DNA from: Riptortus pedestris
Lineage: Eukaryota; Arthropoda; Insecta; Hemiptera; Alydidae
Reading direction: 5' to 3'
Assembly (NCBI GenBank): GCA_019009955.1
Contig: CM032233.1
Coordinates: 10,892,501 to 10,956,500 of the forward strand
DNA: 64,000 nucleotides
Part shown: positions 55,670-64,000 of the stretch, in pieces
How positions within the stretch are numbered: the stretch's first letter is position 1
How the letters are laid out: each line of letters opens with the position of its first letter
Position numbers and translations under genes: made by a program
Notes under the pieces: model-generated
The model's database searches: none
What the model was told of the DNA's origin: nothing
Seen by the model: only the letters and a program-made list of their open reading frames with translations

Positions 55670-58600
55670 GAATTGGAAACTTTATACTTGAAAAAGACAA
55701 GGAGTTTTGATACCTAAGAATCATCATCACTGAAGACAATGATAGTAGATAGAAGAATAGCACTTACGAAGCAAGACTTCCACAGCAAAATGACTATTTT
55801 AACTAACAAGTATACTAGTTTGGATACCAAAAAAATGTTTGCAAAGTCTTTCATTTAGAGTGTACAGTTTTAGGGGAGCAAAAGTTGCAACTCTTCCAAT
55901 TCTTTAATTATCAAATAAAAAAATTCAACCCGACCATTTACAGAATTATGTGTATATATATAAAATTACATACTGTAGTAATCAACAAATTATGTATAGT
56001 GAAAGTGAATGACATGGACTTTTGTCTGGAGAGAGGAAACTTTGATTTGAATTTCCCGCTCTAGCGACCTGTCATCGAGATCAACACCGAATGAAGACAA
56101 TGGACATATGAGAACTGGAGCCAATTTTCCAAAGCAATTTTAAATACATCAGCCTACAGAACGTTGCACACTTCTAAGCCATCTAATCAATTAGGAACAT
56201 TTAAGTCCTCTCTCTACATCCAGTATATTTAAAGTATATAATCCATGAAAGCAATACAATTTATATAATATATTTTTTTTATATGTGTCTAAATTTAAAT
56301 TATAAATATTTATTATATTGTTGCTTTTTTATTTATTTGTTTATTTTCTTCCTGAAGTAACCCTTCAGGAAGGGAGTTTATTAGCCACACGTCCCGTACG
56401 ATTTGTACATAACGTGTGCTTGCTTGATATGTAACATTTTTTTAAAACTATGAATAAAATAAAATTAATTATTATTTCTTATATTTTAAATATACGTATG
56501 TTGCACTTTTTAATATTGTTTTATTTTTTATTGGTTTTTTTTATTTGCCCTTATTTTTATTGATAGAAACACAATTTTATCTGTATGAATATAGATTCTC
56601 ATCAGGTATTCGCATGTTTAAAAGTGCACATGGTCATATTAGATTCAATTGAATCTATAGGTCTATAAGACCAATACACACATATAAATATTAATAATAA
56701 AGAGTCTCATTGGTAATAAAAAAAATAACCAATATATATTTATAAAACTTATAAGAAAAGTTGTGTAAATATAAATGAGCTATTTTTTTTATTAGCATTG
56801 AGCCAAACAAAAATTTTTATTTTGGAGCAAATTAAATTTTTCATTGTAATGCATACATATGTACATATATCTAATATACTTAAACAATTTATTGAATTCA
56901 TCTTATCAATACATATAAAATTTATTTTTCAATTCTATCAAGGCATTCTCATGGAAAGCTTATAAATTTATAATTAATCGGAACTCAAAATTTTGAAGTT
57001 CTTAAATCCAATACTGTTCATGGATGAAACAATGTATACTAAACACAATTTGTTCTATAATTTTTTTTTTTTATAGGGTCATTATTAATGAAGATATGAT
57101 ATAATGTTGATGTTAACTCACCCTTCTCCTCAATGAAAATTCAAATAAATTCTCTTATACCCTATGTTATAATAAAAGTGGTCTGAAGCATCAAGAACAA
57201 TTTACCGCCCCCTCCCCCACTGAATTAAAATACAATTGCAGAACCTAGAGTTTAAATACACACATATATATATTTGTGTGTTAGCACTCAGTTGTTTCAA
57301 TTTTCAAACTCAATATTTAATGTTACATGCAAAACTAAAGAGTCTTGCGTTTCTATAGAATTTCCATATTCATTACTATCTTCTTTGTTATAAAGCATAT
57401 ATTCAGTGTTTGAAATAAAATTATTCATATTTTATTTTTATGTAATTTAGTGATTAATTCCCGCCTTGGAATGATTTGGGTAACTTTTTAACAAAAATAA
57501 TCTTCCGTCAAATTTAAATATCTATCAGTCAGAAAAATAATTTCAGTATATTTATCACCCTTTTCAAGCCCAATAATATGAAAACTAAAACTAAAAAGTA
57601 AATAAAATTCATATGTAAAGAATAATAACTGTTTGAATTCGGATTATATGGTTACTTCTCTTCAATCCATTCTATTTTTGCCGGCTATTAAAAAGATTGT
57701 GTTTCACATTCTATGTCATCTTTCAAAGTCTAATTTGAAAAGATAATACATAAACAATCAAACCGTTACTATACCCCTTAATAAAGCAAATTTGAGACAT
57801 CAGCCACTGACATACACCTTTAGTAACACATACTGATATAATGATGATCATTGCTTGTGCCATTCTCAACCAAAGGTAACTACAGCTTTAGATAAAAACT
57901 CTTCAATAGCCTTGACATTTTTAACACCCACCGACACACCATGTCTTAATCACCAAAGAAAATTTAGTTTGTACTTTACAGTATTGAATCTTAGAACGTT
58001 ACCTCTTAATTAATGGAGCTTTACTGAATGCATAATAGAAAGAAATAACTAATTTAATATTTGAGGTATGAAAAGAGCATGTAAAACCATAATTACAGAG
58101 AATAACATTTGCAACGAGATGAATTTTAGCCATTAACGAACTTGATCTTTAGTTTTACATGTAATGTTTAAATGTTGAATATGCTGACGATCAAACAATA
58201 TTTTGAACGCTAGAGCGTTTAAAGAGTAATATATTTATCTATCTGCTTAAAACAGGAACATCCTGAATACTAATTAGTATTTGGTACATCTAGTAAACAT
58301 TGGAATAGAAATTCATATTTAGATATTATTTTTAAAATATAGATATCCAACAGTTCCACGTTGTTTACTTTTTGCAACACTCTGAGGCGAGTTTTAAAAA
58401 TATATTTTTTCTATGTACAAAGGCCATTAAAATATTTAGAATATGAGTAACATGTAAGGAAAACGTTTCATTCCCCTAAAAGTGATCCCAAGCACAATAC
58501 TGGTAGCTATTTTATGTACCTGATAACTATTACTAAAAATAGTTGATCCCTGGAGTATAAATATTACATCTCTAATGGCACATAGTATATTCAATAATGT

Positions 58601-58940
58601 GTAGCATATTAACAGAACAATGTTTCACTCCCTTTCCGCATTCATATTTTTAAATTATATATTTATGAACAATAAACCAAATCACATTTTTAGGGTAACC
58701 CGACGTTATGAAAAGTGAAAGTATTAAATGTAGTGTAGAAGAGAGTGTGGTATTTGCAATTTATTTAACTAAATAACATGCCACACCGACGCTAATACTT
58801 GAATATATCAACTATTTATAATAATAATAGTATTTGAAGAGTATATAACAGGAACTGAGTATATATTTAAAAAGTAGAACATTTTTGTAAAGAAAATTAA
58901 CACAACAAAACTGGCTTGATTTGTACTACCAAAACAGTTT
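55670..58940. other. Long AT-rich stretch without recognised features
   Basis: I found no ORF with protein-like composition, element terminus or microsatellite longer than a few units. Fragments near 58140-58250 (GAACTTGATCTTTAG … GCTAGAGCGTTT) faintly resemble the family A interior. Confidence 0.45.
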
Positions 58941-59159
58941 GGCTTTTGCAAAAATCCGGTTGGGTAAAGGCGATCATATTTTACAGCAGGAAATAAAAGT
59001 TAAAACCAACAATTAAAATATCAAAAAACAATTAAATTAACGAAAATAACATGTCTAGGTAGCATGGTACTAAAGTTTGAAAAAAATAACTAATTTACAG
59101 AACTTTGGATAAATAAGAAGTCCTGATAAAAGTTATAGTCTTATATTTTGGAATGACTA

Positions 59160-59378
59160 CACGAAAACTCTTCTCAATGGGAGAATATTTATAAGGGGGG
59201 CAGAATAATAAACGCTATTTACAAGGTGCCACAGACACAGAGAGCACACAAAGCATAGACAGCTTAAAGCACTCACAAGGCAGGAAGTTTTCATAACTAC
59301 ACTTCTCAACACATGGCTTATAACCCTCCTTGAGGTTACTGGAGCATAGCAATCCGAGAGCAAGTCAGCGCTACATCA
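59160..59378 (-). mobile_element. Start of an LTR (minus strand), Ty3/gypsy-like
   Basis: On the minus strand a polypurine tract (TTTGGGGGAGG, complement of 59379-59389) is followed at 59378 by TGATGTAGCGCTGAC, a TG-starting LTR. The following ~220 bp are GC-richer than the flanks. The 3' end of the LTR was not identified; it may extend below 59160. Confidence 0.4.
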
Positions 59379-59433
59379 CCTCCCCCAAATGACTCAGTCG
59401 CGGTATCGAACAGGAGGAACAATCATCCAGCCC
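59379..59433 (-). pseudogene. C-terminus of a gypsy-type polyprotein
   Basis: The minus-strand frame GWMIVPPVRYRD, then a stop, matches the 'GRxxVPPxRxxD' ending of many gypsy polyproteins just before the polypurine tract. Only about a dozen codons are recognisable; upstream sequence is not clearly pol. Confidence 0.4.
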
Positions 59434-59939
59434 AAGGTACGTATAATATAAGGTAGCGCCATTCGCGAATAGCCAATCAGAATGCAGCAAGCCTCTACGT
59501 CACTGGGCGTCAAGACTCGGGGTGGACTAGCCGAAATACGATCAATATAAGCAGTTTTCTGATTAATTTGGCGAATAAAAAATTGTTAAAATGGTATATG
59601 TCTGTAAATGATACAAATTACTTAAGTTGAATATATTTTATTTCAAATAAACCATGTACAAATTAGATTCCATAAAAAATAAATACATAATAGCTCCTTA
59701 AAATTTATATATGTTGAGTTACAATTAAAAATCGTAATTTTTCTACGTAATTAGCACAATAAAAAGAAAATGTTTACTATAATAAGATGAAATATCCAAA
59801 ACATGATAACAGTAATGACTACTATTATACAAACAAATTAAAGTTAATAAAATTGAGACTAACCAAGCAATAAACAATGATATCCAGTTACCAGAATAAA
59901 AATGAGTAAATTATTTTAAACATCAGCTAGTCAATATAG

Positions 59940-60660
59940 GTACAAGATTTTGAAAGGCTATCATTTGCATGTAGTCCTCCTTGTAATAAAAAGATACTAA
60001 CATTTTGAGCCGCAGGGAATCCTTGGTTCCAGTAGCATCCTTGTGAAGAGAATGGCACTGATGTTGGAGTATATGCATTGAAACCGCACTGTCCCATAGA
60101 ATAAATAACTGTGAAGGAAACATGTAATATCATTATTGATGGAGCACGGGAAATAAACTCCTATGCATCATCATAAGAAACACTTCAAGAAAATAATTCT
60201 GTTACTCAGATTTTGAAACTTATCTTTTTTTAAAAAAATCTGTCATTGGCATGTAGTCCTCCTTGTAATAAAAAGATGCTAACATTTTGAGCCGCAGGGA
60301 ATCCTTGGTTCCAGTAGCATCCTTGTGAAGAGAATGGCACTGATGTTGGAGAGTATGCATTGAAACCGCACCGTCCCATAGAATAAATAACTGTAGAGGA
60401 AACATGCAATATCATTAATGATGGAGCATGGGAAATAAACTCCTATAGTGCTCTATAGGAACCACTTCAAGAAAATAATTATATTTCTTACATTTTAAAT
60501 CTTACCTTTTTAAAAGCTTTATTGGCATGAAGTCCGTCTTGTCTAAAACAGTTGATGATTATATATTTGGAATGTATGCATTGAAACCGCACTCTCCCAT
60601 AGAATAAATAACTGCGAAGGAAACATGTAATATCATTAATGATGGCAATATCTTCATTTG
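59940..60660 (-). repeat. Tandem ~290 bp repeat, 2.4 copies, exon-like
   Basis: Units at about 59940-60180, 60235-60480 and (shortened) 60525-60660 are ~95% alike. In each, minus-strand sequence begins after a pyrimidine tract and CAG (for example TTTCCTCTACAG) with TTATTTATTCTATGGGA. Two overlapping frames stay open in the first two units (SMGRCGFNAYSPTSVPFSSQ in one). The third unit ends AAAAAG followed by GTAAGA. This suggests duplicated exons rather than a satellite. The protein is not recognised. Confidence 0.6.
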
Positions 60661-61374
60661 TCCAATGGCCTTTTGTTTAGTAAGCACCGAATTTGAGCTT
60701 TGGATAATATTGGATGACAAATCCTTTCCATTTCTTTTTTCACTGCATTTTTTCTTCTTTTTGCATTAATTTTTAGCTGGTGATTATCTGTTAGCAATTT
60801 AGTAACTCTTTTTTTTAATTAAAATTATTACTTTCTAAATTGTTTACTTGGATCAGCAAGGACTTTAATTTGGTTTCATATTCAGAAACTTTATCCTTTA
60901 AGAGAATACATCCATTACAATCGACTTCTTCTGTATTACATGAAAAATTACTTTTCATCTTTTTAGGAGAAATCTCATTAATGTGACACAGCGCACGTTT
61001 AGTTATTTCGCTTTTTTACTCGTACATTCTCTAGATGTTTCACTTTTTGAGTCAGAAGTAGAGGTAGTAGGTGTTTGTTTACTTACGGACGATACTGGTA
61101 AATTGAGATACGGCACAGCTTCTTCTTTTAATTTCAATCTACTAGGAACATAGCCTAACAATTCTGCTTGTAAATTCCTTTCATAATCACTATCGCTGAA
61201 ATTTTCTGAACAAACCAGAGCAATATCAGGATTAAATTTCAAATGTCCTCGTCTACACAGGGCTATCCACTGTTTCTTAATTTCTGGGTTTTTCGGGAAC
61301 CGGTAATAAGATACAGACTTGCCTGATTTCCTAGAGTTGTTGGAACATGTTGCCACAGCACACTCACTCGGCAT
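60640..61374 (-). pseudogene. THAP-domain protein, P-element/THAP9-like transposase N-terminus
   Basis: The ORF 61374-61003 (123 codons) begins MPSECAVATCSNNSRKSGKS, with YYRFPKNPEIKKQWIALCRR, then VCSENFSDSDYER. The C-x4-C … W … C-x2-(H) layout and the AVPxLNLP-type end define a THAP DNA-binding domain. The final zinc ligand is Asn (CSENF) instead of His, which should weaken folding. After the stop, a coiled-coil-like segment (KDKVSEYETKLKSLLIQVNN) and, in shifted frames, a WTNEDIAI motif follow. That order is THAP, leucine-rich coil, then the 'WSEEDI' region of P-type transposases. The catalytic and GTP-binding parts are missing. Confidence 0.65.
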
Positions 61375-61386
61375 TTTGCAAAAAAA

Positions 61387-61870
61387 TCACTTATAACAAT
61401 AGAAAATAAAAGAATCCACTAAAAAAACAACGATGCTCACGATGTAACAAAGCTGAAAGTGACGCCTTGTGACGTCAAACAATTTACGATCTGCGCACCT
61501 GCCGAATGGCACCCCCCTGATCCAGCCCAGACGGGTTTGTAGCTCCCCTGTAGAATGATGCACTACCGCGGCAGAGTCATTAGGAATTAGCGGAGCTACC
61601 AAAATAGGTGGTGTTGCAACTGATGGACTGGAACAGGTGTCCTGGTCGTCCTGCAGCAAGTTTCAGTAGGTCGATAGTTACCATCTGGCGTCCTCCAGGC
61701 AGCTAGATGCTGAAGGTCCTGATCCTTCGTCCGGGGACTTCATGAGGACCGGTGTAAGGCGGGGTCAAATGACGATGGACAATGTCATCCCTCAGGGAGA
61801 CCTGGGAACAGTTCTGCAGGTAACGATGTTCGAAGGATTTCCTTGTCGGCTGTTTGAAAGCTGCTTCATG
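61387..61870 (-). pseudogene. Gypsy-type polyprotein C-terminal remnant (post-integrase tail)
   Basis: The minus-strand sequence reads FEHRYLQNCSQVSLRDDIVH, then LTPPYTGPHEVPGRRIRTFS, TIDLLK and TRLGWIRGVPFG in a broken frame. 'VFVRxDxxRxPLxPPYxGPYxVLxR…xVSIDRLKPA…TRxGRxVxFP' is the end of a common gypsy polyprotein family. It lies immediately upstream of the THAP ORF on the same strand, and the two may have become joined by rearrangement. The GC-rich composition differs from the flanks. Confidence 0.5.
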
Positions 61871-61924
61871 CATTATATCAAAAGCTACAATTGACCTAAA
61901 GCTCCTCTATCATAAAAAAAAAAA

Positions 61925-62302
61925 GTCCGTCACGCAGGGGCTACGTTAACTAAGCAGATTTCCTACGTGTGGTTTTACAATACAGACATTTCACGAGAGC
62001 CAAAGAGTTACGGAAACAGCCGAAATAGCTTTTGCCGGAAACCCACTACTAGGACCTAAGTTAATATTCAGGATAAAGAATAAATGTATATAACAATATT
62101 AATATTAAATTTAATTTTCAGTAATATTGGTTCTATAAAAATATTTGATCCCTCGTATAGAAACGAGATATTTCAAATTTTCGAAAATTACCCTATAAAC
62201 TCCCCTCCCACTGGTCCGATTTCAGCCATTAACGAACTTGATCTTTCTTTGTGCATAAAACGACTAAATATTGAGTTTGGTAACGATTAACTAATAATTG
62301 TG

Positions 62303-62360
<58 letters not shown>

Positions 62361-62482
62361 GAACGAACCTCATTTCCGTCATCACCTGGGTAGGATCGAT
62401 GGACATTTGAAGAAAATTCTTGAAAATCGCGTCATGAGTACGACCTCAATTGCTGATTTCCCTTAAGGGAAATCTGCTAATA
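61925..62482 (-). mobile_element. Family A element copy with (TA)n core
   Basis: It starts GTCCGTCACGCAGGGGCTACGTTAACTAAGCAGATTTCC and ends CTGATTTCCCTTAAGGGAAATCTGCTAA. The (TA)n core is at 62307-62354. A poly-A run flanks its left end, matching the T-rich target seen at 39.97 kb. Confidence 0.75.
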
Positions 62483-62771
62483 CAAAGAATTATTGATACC
62501 TATATAGGAATAAATGAAGAGTTACCCAGTTAATTATAATCAACATTCTTTTCTGTTTATAAATAATTTAAAGCTCTAATTTCAAGATTGAATTTAATAT
62601 TACCTTCTGAACAAGCTCGAAACAATAATTTTCATAATGAAAAATTTGGAATTATCAGATTTTTAACAGACCTTCTAAAAAAAACATATTGTCGATAAAG
62701 AAGGAACTGAAAATCTTATAAGACTCGTTAATTCTCTGCATCTTAAGATTATTAAAGCTAAAACGATAAAA

Positions 62772-63516
62772 ACGTAGGGGCTGCGTAAACTAAGAAGATT
62801 TCCCGCGTGAAGTTGAACAATAGATAAATCTACATACCAGTAACACAACACCACCGTGAATATAAAGTGAATGCAATAATAAGAAACCTCCCAATGGAAA
62901 GCATGTGAAACATAAACAAACAGATCTGCCAACTTCTTACCGGAAAGAAAAACAATTAGTGTAATATACCTGAGCATAACGTATTAATTTGCTTGGAAAC
63001 TATTTACTATAACTAGTACTGTAATTTATAATGAATCAGAATAATTTGTATCTCAATCAATCAAATTTAAGTAGTCTAAAAACGTAAGAAGGGGGGGGGG
63101 GGTTACTAGAACATATTTGCGTGTATCTCGTATAATAAATGTCTCTTGAAAACAATATTTGGTATTTAAGCTTTGAATGATGTGGTTTATTACATAACCG
63201 AGTATTGTTTATATAACATGAGTAGAAGTGAGGGTTTGCTGAAGGGTGAAAACTGAAAAATGCAAATATCTCGGTTAATATTCAAGGTAGAGAATACATG
63301 TATATGCCAATATTTATAGTACATTTTATTTTCTATAAGATTGATTCTAAACATTGTTTCGATCCAACGTATAGTAACGGAAATATTTCGAATTTTCAGA
63401 ATTCTCCCTCTCTAAACCATCCTCCCCGATTTTAGCCGTTAACGAACTTGATCTTTCTTTGTACATAAAACGACTAAATATTGAGTTTGGTAACGATTAA
63501 CTAATAATTGTGACCG

Positions 63517-63557
<41 letters not shown>

Positions 63558-63690
63558 TATATACAGTTTTGAACGGACCTCATTTTCGACATCTCCTAGG
63601 TAGGATCGATGGACATTTGAAGAAAAAGTTCGAAAATCGCGTCATTAGTTCGACCTCAATAGCTGATTTCCCTTAAGGGAAATCTGCCAA
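62772..63690 (-). mobile_element. Family A element, longest copy (~920 bp)
   Basis: It starts GTAGGGGCTGCGTAAACTAAGAAGATTTCCCGCGTG, is colinear with 20085-20905 over the first ~600 bp, has a TA/CA core (63516-63560) and ends TGATTTCCCTTAAGGGAAATCTGCC. No Rep/helicase coding sequence is present. Confidence 0.75.
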
Positions 63691-63962
63691 TAGGTTCAGG
63701 ATTGTTTAAAAAAATACTAAAAAATCTACCTCTGCCTGAAATGCTGGGAGGCTACAATTATTGCGGACCTTTTAAATATTATAAGAGACTTGCTAGAGGT
63801 GATAAATCTATAAATAATAAAGTAGATGCAGCTCGTCAAGTTCAAAATATGCATTATCGAAATCATAAGGAAGTATCGCATAGATATATTGCGGATAAAA
63901 AATTAGAAAACAAAGCATGGGAATGACTCATTTCAAAAGATGTATTTTTAATAGAAAAAAAC
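63691..63962 (+). pseudogene. VP1-like phospholipase A2 fragment (Polinton/parvovirus type)
   Basis: The frame 63702-63926 reads KNLPLPEMLGGYNYCGPFKY, then KRLARGDKSINNKVDAARQV, and later ADKKLENKAWE. After a stop it continues LISKDVFLIEK. 'YNYCGPGTxLxxRLxRGDxxxNxxDxACRxHDxxY' is the calcium loop and catalytic helix of the small PLA2 in parvovirus VP1 and in some Polinton/adintovirus-like elements. The His-Asp dyad is lost (RQVQNM in place of RxHDxx) and a loop Gly is changed, so the domain would be inactive. It is squeezed between two family A termini. Confidence 0.6.
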
Positions 63963-63973
63963 AGATGCCAATA

Positions 63974-64000
63974 CACATTTCCCTGAAGGGACATCTGCTA
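63974..64000. repeat. Family A palindromic terminus at the window edge
   Basis: CACATTTCCCTGAAGGGACATCTGCTA, a mutated form of the palindromic end; the element is cut by the window boundary or is oriented toward it. Confidence 0.6.

Overview
The window is eukaryotic and almost certainly arthropod, probably insect. It is AT-rich, gene-poor and full of transposable elements, with no operons, rRNA or CRISPR. The case for an insect rests on an errantivirus-type env gene (baculovirus F-like), Ty3/gypsy, I-type non-LTR, Penelope-like, Merlin, P/THAP and Polinton/Maverick-like remnants, and on a SPOP-type MATH-BTB gene. The species cannot be named from the sequence.

Layout. 1-16 kb holds repeats only: a palindrome-ended family (here family A, built like a Helentron/HINE) and a family flanked by (TA)n arrays (family B). 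Two inverted family B copies form a ~2.7 kb imperfect palindrome at 5.0-7.7 kb. A 2.7 kb unidentified insert (7.79-10.55 kb) carries a complete-ended Merlin transposon. A tRNA-type SINE and a non-LTR RT fragment follow. 16.1-17.2 kb carries the one intact host-like gene (MATH-BTB), with a fold-back MITE just downstream. 18-28 kb holds Penelope endonuclease, family A/B copies, a 5'-truncated non-LTR tail and Polinton-like capsid-region remnants. 28.7-31.3 kb is quieter and contains two small exon-like cassettes, perhaps part of a host gene. 32.3-40.5 kb is one Ty3/gypsy element on the minus strand, broken by a 4.2 kb I-type non-LTR element (12 bp target duplication) and by a family A copy. 41-44 kb has a Polinton packaging-ATPase inverted repeat and a hairpin-riddled Penelope RT. 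46-55.6 kb holds the most unusual structure: an integrase piece followed by four tandem copies of a retroviral env, each followed by ankyrin-repeat coding sequence, with an ankyrin array also fused upstream of the integrase. 55.7-59 kb is featureless. 59-64 kb has LTR-element tails, exon-like tandem repeats, a THAP/P-type transposase remnant, two long family A copies and a VP1-like phospholipase A2 fragment at the right edge.

Nearly every coding trace is broken by stops, frameshifts or insertions. The nesting gives a relative chronology: gypsy before the I-type element and family A; Penelope and Polinton fragments before their inverted duplications; and one env-ankyrin recombination before its tandem amplification. 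Only the MATH-BTB gene, and possibly the small cassettes near 31 kb, look like conserved host coding sequence. Family assignments come from motif recognition without database searches.
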